From Opitutales bacterium (GTDB lineage Bacteria > Verrucomicrobiota > Verrucomicrobiia > Opitutales > Intestinicryptomonadaceae), in the NCBI GenBank assembly GCA_015061945.1, contig SUVP01000010.1, positions 53,337-117,336 on the forward strand: DNA of 64,000 bases. The letters run 5' to 3'. The notes beneath the pieces were generated by a model, which worked only from the letters and a program-made list of their open reading frames with translations, did not search any database and had not been told where the DNA came from. Below, in pieces: positions 35,360 through 44,287 of the stretch (its first letter is position 1; every line of letters begins with the position of its first letter). The translations under genes and the position numbers were made by a program.

Positions 35360-35439
35360 ATGCTATAAGTGGCTTATTTAAATATTATTATCAGCGTCAG
35401 AAAAGTGTTGACTAATTTGGGGATTTATATTTTTCATTT

Positions 35440-36963
35440 ATGATTATGAAAAAATTGTTTGTTTCATCATTTATACTTTCAATGCTTTCGGCATCCGCTT
35501 TATTTGGTGCTGACAACTATTTTACTGGTACTACTAATACTTGGGGTGCGGGTAGTGCTCTTGATAATTGGTCATTAGAGGCAAGAGCTTCGGATGACGA
35601 TCTTATTTTTGACGGAACATATTATACTGATTATGCAACTGCTACAAAATGGGATATTGGTTACTGGGTAAATACGAGTTTAGCAGCCAATTATAAAGAA
35701 GCAAATTCTATAACTATCCGAAATTTGCATAATGCAAATAATGAGAAGATGGATGTTTGTATAGTATCATCAAAGACAGCTGGGACAAATCTCATTCATG
35801 TTTCTACAGGTGCTTTAACTTTTGTAACAGATAAATACAATTCATCTTTTACATGGGAAACTATTGAAGGCAAAACACTCAACATAACATTGGGCGGAAT
35901 CAATATGGGTTCAGCTGAATCAAAATCTACAGATGGTGGAACTCTCTGTTTTGGTGGCAATACAAATGTATCATCGTTGAGATCAGCAACAGGCTTGCGT
36001 GGGCTTTCAATAAGCGGTGCTATCAATCTGTATGGCAATTCAACGCTCAAACTTAATGTAGGCGTTGAAGGCGAGTCTACAACGAATGCTAATATTTTCG
36101 CTCCAGGAACCCCAACTACAAAAGCAACAGGTAGCTTGAATATGTATAAAGATGTAGATGGTTCTACACCTACTGTTATTCTAAATAATGCGTCTATTGA
36201 TGGAACGGCAGATAAAACAGGTGTAAGATTGCACACCGTAACAGATGTTGCAGGTATCCAAGGTTATGGTACAATAACAATGAATACAGGTGCTCTCGCT
36301 GGGAATGCGTATTTAGTTGTCAGAAACGCTAAAGATATGCAATTCTACGGAACTATTATCGATGATAAACAAGCAGGTCGTGGCAATGGTGGCATTCAAG
36401 TTATGGTAACAAATGGTAATACTGGAACGCAAACGATTGGCGATATCAATATCAGTAAGAATATTGAAATTCGTGGAAAGCTTGCTGCAAATATTACTAA
36501 CGCTAATAGATTGATAATAGGTGGAAATGGTGTTGTAAGTTCGTTTGAAGTCTTAAGTGCAAATTCAAAATTCGGTAGTGCAAATGTAGCTTCGATGGAA
36601 GTTGCTGTTAATGGCTCAAGATTGATAATGGATATTGACGGAACACAACAAGATATTGTAAATACAACTTCATTGAATGTAAATTCAAAGGTATTATATG
36701 TAGACTTTTCATCGCTTGCAAATATTGAGCAGAATGCAGAATATCGCCTTATAAACTATGAAAGTTTGGCTGATAAAACGACAATAGATTGCTTTAAAAT
36801 CGGCAATATGGTTGAAGGTTATGAAGGCAATCTCTTCTTGAGAGACAATGCTCTTTGGGTACAATTCACAACAGTGTTGCCATCTGTTCCAGAACCAGCA
36901 GAATGGGCGATGATTTTCGGCGGTATTGCTCTCGGTTTGGCAGTATATCGCAGAAGAAAATAG
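35440..36963 (+). CDS. PEP-CTERM surface protein
   Basis: A 507-residue protein with a signal peptide (MKKLFVSSFILSMLSASALFG after an extra MI; the start may be 35446) and a C-terminal PEP-CTERM signal (VPEPAEWAMIFGGIALGLAV then YRRRK). The body has an autotransporter-like composition, many Asn/Thr/Gly, beta-strand repeats such as GSLNMYKDVDGSTPTVILNN. The N-terminal part DNYFTGTTNTWGAGSALDNWS looks like the starting motif of passenger-type repeats. A GH50-like glycosidase is encoded next, but a terminator lies between. Function unknown; surface exposure likely. Confidence 0.87.
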   Translation: MIMKKLFVSSFILSMLSASALFGADNYFTGTTNTWGAGSALDNWSLEARASDDDLIFDGTYYTDYATATKWDIGYWVNTSLAANYKEANSITIRNLHNANNEKMDVCIVSSKTAGTNLIHVSTGALTFVTDKYNSSFTWETIEGKTLNITLGGINMGSAESKSTDGGTLCFGGNTNVSSLRSATGLRGLSISGAINLYGNSTLKLNVGVEGESTTNANIFAPGTPTTKATGSLNMYKDVDGSTPTVILNNASIDGTADKTGVRLHTVTDVAGIQGYGTITMNTGALAGNAYLVVRNAKDMQFYGTIIDDKQAGRGNGGIQVMVTNGNTGTQTIGDINISKNIEIRGKLAANITNANRLIIGGNGVVSSFEVLSANSKFGSANVASMEVAVNGSRLIMDIDGTQQDIVNTTSLNVNSKVLYVDFSSLANIEQNAEYRLINYESLADKTTIDCFKIGNMVEGYEGNLFLRDNALWVQFTTVLPSVPEPAEWAMIFGGIALGLAVYRRRK

Positions 36964-36980
36964 TAAAAATTTAAGTATAA

Positions 36981-37010
36981 AATGGGCAGATAGTAATCTG
37001 TCCATTTTTT
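36981..37010 (+). terminator. terminator after the PEP-CTERM gene
   Basis: ATGGGCAGA (36982-36990) pairs with TCTGTCCAT (36997-37005, one G-T pair) and is followed by TTTTTT. Confidence 0.75.
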
Positions 37011-37055
37011 TATTTTGTTGACAGAAATTTTCAATTTAACGAGAAATACAATACT

Positions 37056-39224
37056 ATGAAAAAAGCATTATTTACTTATATTTTGTGTGCTGGGGTGGTC
37101 GCATTTTCGCAAATAAAACGCGAGACAATATTGTCGACAGATTTTGAAGGTGATGCCACACAAATTTTAGAAGTTGCAAAAATAGATTGCTCTGTTAGCG
37201 AGGTTGTCGGGAAAGATGCAATAAAAGGAGAAAAATCTTTAATGCTCGATTCATCGAATAATAAAAATTGGTGTTCGATGTTAAAGGTCGATTTATCAGG
37301 GGCAGACGGATATAGGGTGGCTTTTAAATATCGCGTTTTGAGTGTCGGCGATGTAGGTAAAATTTGTTCGGTAATAAGAATAAATAAAGATCCAGAAACA
37401 AAATCACCACGAGCCTTAACTGTCTTAAATTTGAAGCGTTCTGGCAAGGTGGAATATATGGACGATGCAATTTGGACAAGTAGTCGAGATGAAAAATATC
37501 ACTTCGATTTTACATCACACAGAGGTGCAAAAATAATTATAGATGATCTTAAAGTCGAAAAGTTATACAGAGATAAATCAGCTAAAGGAGCGTGGATGTT
37601 TGAGCCTGACGCATTTGTCGGTATGCGTTATCTACCTACAAACTATGCATTTTGTGGAGTCGATTCACCATTTCTTTCGATGAGCAAAGAAGAATTTTTC
37701 CCATTCATCGACAGATTTGGGCAGTTCAAACACAAAGATTGGGTCGACAAAATTCATTCTGTTGATGACTTGAAAAAGCAGATTGAAATCGAAAAAGAAT
37801 TTAACAAAAAATACGGCAAAATTCCACAACGCGACAAGTTTGGTGGATACCTAAACCCGAAGTATAAGTACGAAGCAACTGGGCGATTCCGTGTTCAAAA
37901 AATAAACGGATATTGGTATTTTATCACTCCAGAGGGCAACTTGTTCTTCTCGAATGGTATCACTTGTGCGGGTATTCACGATGTCATTCCATATACATAT
38001 CGCGAACATTATTTTGAAGATATTTCCGATAAGCGATTCATCAAAAGAAATCAATATGGTTTGCACTTCTACAAGGGTAAAAAGCACGATTCTTACGGAT
38101 TTATCGACCACAATTTGACTCACAAATACGGTGAAAAATATCAAGATGTTTACGGTGGTGTCGCAGACGAACGTATGCGTGTTTGGGGCTTCAATACATA
38201 CGGAGCATGGTCGCAAGCATACATTATGAAGCGTGAGAATGTTCCATACTCGGCAACATTGACATCGTACAGACGTGTCCATTTAAAAACAAATATGGAA
38301 ATTAAGGCATATTGGAGCGACTTCCCTGACTATTTTGCCCCAGACTTTGAGCCAAAGACGAGAGAACGTATCGCACAAAGTGCAAAATTGCTTCGCTCTC
38401 CAATGTGTATGGGTGCGTTTATCGATAACGAACTTTCGTGGCAATTAAAGCCGATTTTGATTATTCAAGCATTGCTTACTTGTCCAGCAGATCAGCCAGC
38501 AAAAATCGAGTTTATGAAGTTCCTGCAAAAGAAATACGGAACAATCGAAAAACTCAATCCACGTTGGAAATCAAACTACAAGAGTTGGGACGATTTTCTC
38601 AAGCAACGAAAGTTCTATCCAAAAACGCAATCGGGCAGAAACGATATGCTTGCGTTTGAAGAAAAAATGTACGAGCACTATTTCAGAGTATGTCGCGACG
38701 CCCTCAAGGCTGTTGATCCACAAGCACTCTATTTGGGTTGCCGTTTTGCGTGGAGAAACGAACTTGTTCAAAAAGTGGCATCGAGATATGTAGATGTGGT
38801 CAGCTACAATATTTACGACGATAATATCACAAACTTTAGACTTCCAAAAGGCTGTGTTGATAAGCCAATTCTCATCGGCGAATATCACTTTGGTACAACA
38901 GACAAAGGTTCGTTCGGAGGTGGCTTAAATCCACGCAGAACAACAAAAGAACGCGCAGAAGCATTTGAAGAATATCTCACAAGTGCAATCGAAAATCCGA
39001 ATGTCGCAGGTGCTCACTACTTCGCGTGGTTCGACTTGTCGCCAGCTGGTAGATTTAATATGGCAAATTTCTCAATGGGCTTCTTGGATATTTGCGATAC
39101 TCCCGATTATGTAATCGTCAAGAAAGCAAACAAACTTGCTCGCAAATTCTACAAGATGCGTCTTTCTGGCAAAAAGACGACAGTACAAGGTTCATCAGAT
39201 AATGTACACGTTTTAGGAGACTAA
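37056..39224 (+). CDS. secreted glycoside hydrolase, GH50-like (beta-agarase-type, clan GH-A)
   Basis: A 722-residue protein with a signal peptide (MKKALFTYILCAGVVAFS). Residues about 20-180 form a beta-sandwich CBM-like part. The catalytic barrel starts about 270 (GRFRVQKINGYWYFITPEGN, SNGITCAGIHD), the usual GH50 opening. The likely acid/base is E459 in GAFIDNELSW and the nucleophile E609 in LIGEYHFGTTD, both in the clan GH-A arrangement. The end (AHYFAWFDLSPAGRFNMANFS) also fits. GH50 members are mostly beta-agarases, so agar- or galactan-like substrate is possible; related subfamilies are uncharacterised, so the substrate is not certain. Confidence 0.72.
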   Translation: MKKALFTYILCAGVVAFSQIKRETILSTDFEGDATQILEVAKIDCSVSEVVGKDAIKGEKSLMLDSSNNKNWCSMLKVDLSGADGYRVAFKYRVLSVGDVGKICSVIRINKDPETKSPRALTVLNLKRSGKVEYMDDAIWTSSRDEKYHFDFTSHRGAKIIIDDLKVEKLYRDKSAKGAWMFEPDAFVGMRYLPTNYAFCGVDSPFLSMSKEEFFPFIDRFGQFKHKDWVDKIHSVDDLKKQIEIEKEFNKKYGKIPQRDKFGGYLNPKYKYEATGRFRVQKINGYWYFITPEGNLFFSNGITCAGIHDVIPYTYREHYFEDISDKRFIKRNQYGLHFYKGKKHDSYGFIDHNLTHKYGEKYQDVYGGVADERMRVWGFNTYGAWSQAYIMKRENVPYSATLTSYRRVHLKTNMEIKAYWSDFPDYFAPDFEPKTRERIAQSAKLLRSPMCMGAFIDNELSWQLKPILIIQALLTCPADQPAKIEFMKFLQKKYGTIEKLNPRWKSNYKSWDDFLKQRKFYPKTQSGRNDMLAFEEKMYEHYFRVCRDALKAVDPQALYLGCRFAWRNELVQKVASRYVDVVSYNIYDDNITNFRLPKGCVDKPILIGEYHFGTTDKGSFGGGLNPRRTTKERAEAFEEYLTSAIENPNVAGAHYFAWFDLSPAGRFNMANFSMGFLDICDTPDYVIVKKANKLARKFYKMRLSGKKTTVQGSSDNVHVLGD

Positions 39225-39300
39225 TTTTTTTAGTTAATCTTTGTTCGGAATACATTTTTTTCTCGCTATTTTTATCGTAGATATATTTCCTTGATGGCTT

Positions 39301-39924
39301 ATGAAAAAAGTGGCGGTTATAGACTACGGAATGGGAAATCTGATGAGCGTTTGGCGCGCGTGGCAACACGTCGGTGCCGACGCAAAGATTATCTCGTCGC
39401 CAACAGAAATGGATTCAGCCGATGTCCTCGTTTTCCCAGGGCAAGGTTGTATTACAGACACAATTAAACTTCTCAAACAGACAGGTTTTGATAACGCAAT
39501 CCGCGAGTGGATATCTGCCGACAAGCCATTTTTTGGAATCTGCTTGGGCTTGCAAGCACTCTTTGAATACTCGGAAGAAGGCGATGTTGAGTGCTTGGGG
39601 GTTTTCAAAGGTAGTGTGAAACGTTTGCGTCTGCCACATAAATTTAAAGTTCCACATATGGGTTGGGACAACGTGGAATTTAAACGCAACGGAAATGAGT
39701 CGATGTTAAAATCGATTGAAGATGATGACCAGTTTTACTTTGTGCATAGCTATTATGTAGATACTCCGCAATCTGAAATTGTCTTCGGTTCGACAGAATA
39801 TGGTGGATGCAAATTCACAAGTGCAATCGCAAAAGGTAATCTTGTTGCGACACAATTTCACCCAGAAAAAAGTCAATCAAAAGGCTTGGCGTTATACTCA
39901 AATTTCTTGTCGAGCAAAGCATAG
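39301..39924 (+). CDS. hisH: imidazole glycerol phosphate synthase, glutaminase subunit
   Basis: A 207-residue class-I glutamine amidotransferase. The triad is visible: C81 in [14 protein letters not shown]187 and E189 in [13 protein letters not shown]. The N-terminus [21 protein letters not shown] and HMGWDNVEF and YFVHSYYV segments are HisH-specific. It hands ammonia to HisF; no hisF or other his genes are in the window, so the histidine pathway is scattered. Confidence 0.95.
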   Translation: MKKVAVIDYGMGNLMSVWRAWQHVGADAKIISSPTEMDSADVLVFPGQGCITDTIKLLKQTGFDNAIREWISADKPFFGICLGLQALFEYSEEGDVECLGVFKGSVKRLRLPHKFKVPHMGWDNVEFKRNGNESMLKSIEDDDQFYFVHSYYVDTPQSEIVFGSTEYGGCKFTSAIAKGNLVATQFHPEKSQSKGLALYSNFLSSKA

Positions 39925-39989
39925 ACATTTTTTTGTTGCGAAATGTAAATATTTTGATTTTATAGGGAAAATAGGCATTTCCTACAAAT

Positions 39990-41369
39990 ATGAACAATCC
40001 CACTGCAAAAATTACTATTAACGAGAAATCGTACGACTGCCCGATTATCCAAGGCACGTTGGGCGATAAGGCTATCGACATAACTAAACTCCGCACAAAC
40101 TCGGGATATATTACTCTTGACGAAGGTTTTGCGAACACAGGTGCATGCAAAAGTGCGATAACATTTATCGATGGCGAACAGGGAAAATTATGGTATCGCG
40201 GTATTCCGATTGAAGTGCTTGCGGAAAATTCAACATTCATAGAAACCGCATATCTGATTATTTATGGCGATCTTCCAACACGCAAACAAATGAGTGCGTT
40301 CTCGCAAAAAGTACTTCGCAATGCGAGCTTGCACGAAGGTATGATGCACTTTTTTGACGGCGGTTTTCCATTTACTGCACACCCAATGGCGATTTTGTCA
40401 TCGCTGTTGAACTCGGTTGGTTGCTACTATCCAAATATGGTAACAAATCATCGTGAGCAAGACCTTGAACACTTTGACGACGCCGCAGCACTCTTGCTTT
40501 CAAAAGTGCGTACAATCGCAGCAATGGCGTATCGTATGAAAAACGGCTTGCCACTGATTTATCCAAAACGCGACTTGGGGTATAGCCAAAACTTTTTGCA
40601 TATGATGTTCACAGAGCCATATCACGAATATTATCCACACGATGATATCACAAAGGCTCTCGACTTGGTTCTTTTGTTGCACGCAGACCATGAGCAAAAT
40701 TGCTCGACTTCGACAGTCAGAATGGTTGCAAGCTCAGGTGCAAACTTGTTTGCGTCGGTATCGGCTGGCGTGTGTGCATTGTGGGGACCATTGCATGGCG
40801 GGGCAAATCAACAAGTTATCCAAATGCTCGAAGAAATCCACCGCAGTGGCGATGACGGCACAAAATTTATCGAATCGGCAAAAGCTGGTAAGGCAAAATT
40901 GATGGGCTTCGGACACCGTTTGTACAAAACTTACGACCCTCGTGCAAAGATTCTCCGTGCGGCAGCAGAACGTGTCTTGCAGATTGTAAAACTTAAAGAC
41001 CCGTTGCTCGATATCGCACAACGCTTGGAAGAAAAAGCAAGAAGTGATAGCTACTTTGTCGACCGCAACTTGTATCCGAATGTCGATTTTTATAGCGGAA
41101 TCATTCTGAAAGCAATCGGTATGCCAACAGATATGTTCACAGTGATGTTTGCAATCGGTAGAATGCCTGGTTGGATTGCACACTGGCAAGAAGTTGCATC
41201 GCAAGTGAAGGGTAAGATAAATCGTCCACGCCAAATTTACGTTGGGCACGACTTACGCGATTATGTGAAAATGCGTTATCGCGAAGGTGAAATCCCGACA
41301 GATTACGAAACCGACGAACATAAATCTTTTGGCGGAGGCTCATCAGAAAACGCATCCGCAAAAGCATAA
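39990..41369 (+). CDS. gltA: citrate synthase
   Basis: A 459-residue type-II citrate synthase. Catalytic and substrate motifs: [20 protein letters not shown] (first His), [18 protein letters not shown] (second His), [18 protein letters not shown] (His-Arg, Asp nearby) and the C-terminal GWIAHWQE plus RPRQIYVG. The N-terminal beta domain ([21 protein letters not shown]) marks the Gram-negative hexameric type, which is often NADH-inhibited. It condenses oxaloacetate and acetyl-CoA. A tail of about 20 residues ([17 protein letters not shown]) is extra. Confidence 0.95.
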   Translation: MNNPTAKITINEKSYDCPIIQGTLGDKAIDITKLRTNSGYITLDEGFANTGACKSAITFIDGEQGKLWYRGIPIEVLAENSTFIETAYLIIYGDLPTRKQMSAFSQKVLRNASLHEGMMHFFDGGFPFTAHPMAILSSLLNSVGCYYPNMVTNHREQDLEHFDDAAALLLSKVRTIAAMAYRMKNGLPLIYPKRDLGYSQNFLHMMFTEPYHEYYPHDDITKALDLVLLLHADHEQNCSTSTVRMVASSGANLFASVSAGVCALWGPLHGGANQQVIQMLEEIHRSGDDGTKFIESAKAGKAKLMGFGHRLYKTYDPRAKILRAAAERVLQIVKLKDPLLDIAQRLEEKARSDSYFVDRNLYPNVDFYSGIILKAIGMPTDMFTVMFAIGRMPGWIAHWQEVASQVKGKINRPRQIYVGHDLRDYVKMRYREGEIPTDYETDEHKSFGGGSSENASAKA

Positions 41370-41380
41370 GATTTTCAAAA

Positions 41381-41410
41381 AAATAAAGGCGACAAATTAA
41401 AATTGTCGCC
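41381..41410 (-). terminator. terminator-like hairpin with T-run on the minus strand
   Basis: GGCGACAA (41388-41395) pairs with TTGTCGCC (41403-41410). On the minus strand the hairpin is followed by TTTATTTTTTT. On the plus strand the hairpin follows gltA but has no T-run, so it may end minus-strand transcripts or act weakly on gltA. Confidence 0.6.
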
Positions 41411-41471
41411 CTAAAAACAAAAAATCTTTCACGCAATTTTCGAAAAATTTTTCGTGCAAAAATTGAGCAAT

Positions 41472-41504
41472 AAAAAAAGGTGATAACTTAAGCTATCACC
41501 TTTT
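41472..41504. terminator. bidirectional terminator
   Basis: GGTGATA (41479-41485) pairs with TATCACC (41494-41500), seven A before and TTTT after. Ends the DUF805 gene (-) and can stop read-through from gltA (+). Confidence 0.85.
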
Positions 41505-41531
41505 GTTGAATTTGGAAATGTGTTGCTGATT

Positions 41532-42116
41532 TCATTTTTTCAAGGGGTCCAACCCAAAACGATTCGGACCTTTCGTGCCTTTTTTGAAAAGAAGGAATAG
41601 TTTAAAAAAGACGGAGTATATGCAGAGTATAACAAAGAGTGAAAGAATAATAGGATTTTCAGGGTATATTATTGCAATTACTATGAAAATCAAAAAAACA
41701 TAAAAAGGTAATGCCCACCAACCTGATTTATCCATGTCGTGAAGTCTTAGGGTTGTAATGTAAACACAAAGTAGATAAAATATTATTAAAAATAACAAGT
41801 TGACAAAAATAGAAGCATAATAATTTTCAATTTGGCTCAAAATTGCACTTTCATACGTACGATAGATAATAGATAGAAGAATGCCTGATATAAAATATCT
41901 CCATCTGTTCATTCTACCTTTAAATATACTCGATATTTGTGTAGGCATTTGGTTGTTGTTAGTTCGTCCGTTTGTGGAAATGTTTTGTTCAGGTGGAAGT
42001 GGTGCTGGATAGGGAAAATCAGAAGCGGTTTCCGATAATAATGTTATGGGTGTGCCACATCTTGAACAGAATTTATCGTTATCGTTTACTTCGTTTTGGC
42101 AATTTGAACATTTCAT
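41532..42116 (-). CDS. zinc-ribbon and DUF805 membrane protein
   Basis: A 194-residue protein. The N-terminus (CSNCQNEVNDNDKFCSRCGT) is a zinc ribbon with two CxxC pairs. A disordered Pro/Asn stretch spans about 30-62. From about 64 the DUF805 domain has four hydrophobic helices with the family motif FKGRMNRWRYF, LRLHDMDKSGWWAL and the closing KGTKGPNRFGLDPL. The function of DUF805 is unknown; these proteins are common, often in accessory loci. AT-richer than its neighbours and divergent from the ribbon-helix-helix gene. Confidence 0.87.
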   Translation of the reverse strand: MKCSNCQNEVNDNDKFCSRCGTPITLLSETASDFPYPAPLPPEQNISTNGRTNNNQMPTQISSIFKGRMNRWRYFISGILLSIIYRTYESAILSQIENYYASIFVNLLFLIIFYLLCVYITTLRLHDMDKSGWWALPFYVFLIFIVIAIIYPENPIILSLFVILCIYSVFFKLFLLFKKGTKGPNRFGLDPLKK

Positions 42117-42232
42117 TTTATATACCTTGTTTTAATTTATAAGATTTAATCAGAATTTCTGTATATACAAGTAATACTTTAAAATACAAATGCAAGCTTT
42201 GTTATTATAAAATTTTAGGTAGATTTATTACT

Positions 42233-42460
42233 ATGAAGCCGAAGCTTGCATCTAATATAATTATTCGTGTTGATGATGAATTAAAATCGCGTTTGAATCG
42301 TGTTCAGGATATGACGGGGTATTCTATTTCTGAGGTTGTGCGTCAATCGTTAGAATCTTTCGCAGAGTACTATGAAAAGAATAATTGCATAGTTTTACCC
42401 ATAACTGTAATTCCACAAAAAGAACTCAACGAACTAAAGCGTAAGTCATCAAAAAAATAA
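42233..42460 (+). CDS. ribbon-helix-helix (CopG/Arc-type) DNA-binding protein
   Basis: A 75-residue protein. After SNIIIRVDDELKSRLNRVQDM (beta strand plus first helix) comes GYSISEVVRQSLESFAEYYEK, the second helix with the conserved turn. This is the MetJ/Arc/CopG fold of small DNA-binding repressors, including many antitoxins. No toxin ORF follows, so a toxin-antitoxin role is not supported. It stands alone between the DUF805 gene and lptB. Confidence 0.75.
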   Translation: MKPKLASNIIIRVDDELKSRLNRVQDMTGYSISEVVRQSLESFAEYYEKNNCIVLPITVIPQKELNELKRKSSKK

Positions 42461-42564
42461 TGCGATTGTCTGTATTTTTACCTGGCTAATTTTCGAAAAA
42501 AATCGTGCAAAAATTGTGTTTTTGGTGTTGCAAGGGTGGGGCGTTTTGGTTAAGTTTGTGCGTC

Positions 42565-43305
42565 ATGGAATTAAATAATAAAAAATCGTCTATACGCACT
42601 GAGAAACTCGTAAAAGATTATGGCAAAAGAAGAGTCGTTAAAGGCGTAAATATCGGTCTTGAAGCAGGTGAAGTTGTCGGGCTTTTAGGACCAAACGGTG
42701 CTGGTAAGACTACAAGTTTTTATATGATTGTCGGGCTCGTGCCTGCTACAGAAGGTAAAGTTTTTCTCGATGACGCAGATATTACCAATGTGCCAATGTA
42801 CAAACGTGCAAGAATGGGTATAGGGTATCTGCCACAAGAAGCGTCGATTTTCCGCAAGCTCACAGTTTACGAAAACATTATGGCTATTGCCGAAACTTTG
42901 GATATCCCTAAAAAAGAGTTAAAAGGATATGTCGAAGAAAGGCTTGCCGATTTGAATTTATCGCACTTGGCAAAACAAAAAGCGTATACGCTTTCTGGCG
43001 GGGAACGTCGCCGTTTGGAAATTGCAAGAGCTTTGACTGCAAAACCAAAATTCTTGCTTATGGACGAACCCTTTAGCGGTGTCGACCCAATTAGCGTCGC
43101 AGAAGTGCAAGATATTATCAGAAGTTTGAAAAAGAAAGGTATCGGTGTTTTGATTACCGACCACAATGTTCGTGAAACTTTGAGCGTTGTCGACAGAGCT
43201 TATCTTATCCACGCAGGCGAAGTCCTTTTTGAAGGTTCAAGCGACAATCTTCTCAACGACCCAAAGAGCCGTCAATTCTATCTCGGCGACAATTTCTCGA
43301 TGTAA
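42565..43305 (+). CDS. lptB: LPS export ABC transporter ATP-binding protein LptB
   Basis: A 246-residue ABC ATPase starting MELNNKKSS; I chose ATG at 42565 over an upstream in-frame start whose extra residues look like noise. Walker A is GPNGAGKTT (42-50), the Q-loop LPQEASIFRKLTVYENI, signature LSGGERRRLEIARAL, Walker B FLLMDEPFSGVDP and the switch histidine in ITDHNVRETL. The LPQEASIFRKLTV segment is typical for LptB. It powers LPS extraction for the Lpt bridge; an OstA-like bridge gene is at 16186. LptF/G are not in the window. Confidence 0.95.
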   Translation: MELNNKKSSIRTEKLVKDYGKRRVVKGVNIGLEAGEVVGLLGPNGAGKTTSFYMIVGLVPATEGKVFLDDADITNVPMYKRARMGIGYLPQEASIFRKLTVYENIMAIAETLDIPKKELKGYVEERLADLNLSHLAKQKAYTLSGGERRRLEIARALTAKPKFLLMDEPFSGVDPISVAEVQDIIRSLKKKGIGVLITDHNVRETLSVVDRAYLIHAGEVLFEGSSDNLLNDPKSRQFYLGDNFSM

Positions 43306-43321
43306 ACCAAAGGGGCTATCG

Positions 43322-44287
43322 ATGGACAGAAAAAATGCAAAAGTATCCGAAGAAATTTCAGTTCGCGAATTCTTCGATATGTTTAAGACAATTTTGCAAC
43401 TCGAACTTCTCGCAGGCGAAGCAGGGCTCGACCGCATTATTTACGAACCCAGCTTGAATCGTCCAGCACTTGCAATAACTGGCTATTACAAAAATTTTGC
43501 ATCGAAGCGAATCCAACTTTTCGGTGCTGGAGAAATGTCATATTTGCGAGACTTGTCCGAAGAACGTGGCGAAGAAGTCCTCAAAAAAATGGTCGAGCTT
43601 GATATTCCTTGTATGATTATTTCACGCAATCTTGAGCCGACAGAATCGATGCTCGTGATTGCCGAAAAACACAAGGTTGCACTCATCAGAACAAAGATGA
43701 AATCAAAAGAATTTTCGTCTGAAGTTTTGGTTCGTTTGGGCAGATTATTTTCACCACGCACAACTGTACACGGCACGTTAATTGATATCAACGGTATCGG
43801 TACGCTGATTAGAGGCGATAGCGGAATCGGTAAAAGTGAATGTGCACTCGGGCTTATCGACCACGGACACTCACTCGTTGCCGACGACCACGTCAACTGC
43901 GTTAAGGTGAACGACCATATTATTCTCGGACGTGGTAATGACCTTAACCGTGGATATATGGAATGTCGTGGAATCGGAATTATTAACGTCGCAGAATTGT
44001 TCGGTATCCGACGTGTTCGTGTGGAAAAATCAATCGATATCGTGGTGACATTTATCGAGTGGAAGCCTGGTGTTATTGAAGAACGCACTGGGCTTGAGAT
44101 AAATTATTTTGAAATTTTAGGAGTCGATATTCCGCACTTTGTAATTCCTGTTCGCCCTGGTCGCGATATGGCTCGCTTGGTCGAAGTTGCCGCTATGGTA
44201 CAGGCACTTCGCCAAATGGGACACGACGGTGCAAAGGCGTTTAACGACAGACTCATTGCCCACATGGCAAAGGGAGGGAAAAAATAA
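43322..44287 (+). CDS. hprK: HPr kinase/phosphorylase
   Basis: A 321-residue HprK starting MDRKNAKVSEE, 16 bases after lptB. The N-terminal domain spans about 1-130; the C-terminal kinase has Walker A GDSGIGKS (165-172), GLIDHGHSLVADDHV and the signature MECRGIGIINVAELFG, then VPVRPGRD-type IPVRPGRDMARLVEVAAM. It phosphorylates or dephosphorylates HPr at serine. The lptB-hprK neighbourhood fits Verrucomicrobia and Proteobacteria with incomplete PTS. No HPr gene is in the window. Its stop overlaps the metH start by one base. Confidence 0.95.
   Translation: MDRKNAKVSEEISVREFFDMFKTILQLELLAGEAGLDRIIYEPSLNRPALAITGYYKNFASKRIQLFGAGEMSYLRDLSEERGEEVLKKMVELDIPCMIISRNLEPTESMLVIAEKHKVALIRTKMKSKEFSSEVLVRLGRLFSPRTTVHGTLIDINGIGTLIRGDSGIGKSECALGLIDHGHSLVADDHVNCVKVNDHIILGRGNDLNRGYMECRGIGIINVAELFGIRRVRVEKSIDIVVTFIEWKPGVIEERTGLEINYFEILGVDIPHFVIPVRPGRDMARLVEVAAMVQALRQMGHDGAKAFNDRLIAHMAKGGKK

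Noticed and set aside
42233..42460. Ribbon-helix-helix gene as the antitoxin of a toxin-antitoxin pair.
   Set aside because: No toxin-sized ORF follows or precedes it on the same strand.
42505..42564. A 20-codon extension of lptB rich in Cys and Trp.
   Set aside because: It does not resemble LptB N-termini; ATG at 42565 gives the normal start.
43187..43321. A 45-codon extension of hprK into lptB.
   Set aside because: It overlaps the lptB end in another frame; the ATG at 43322 gives a normal HprK length.
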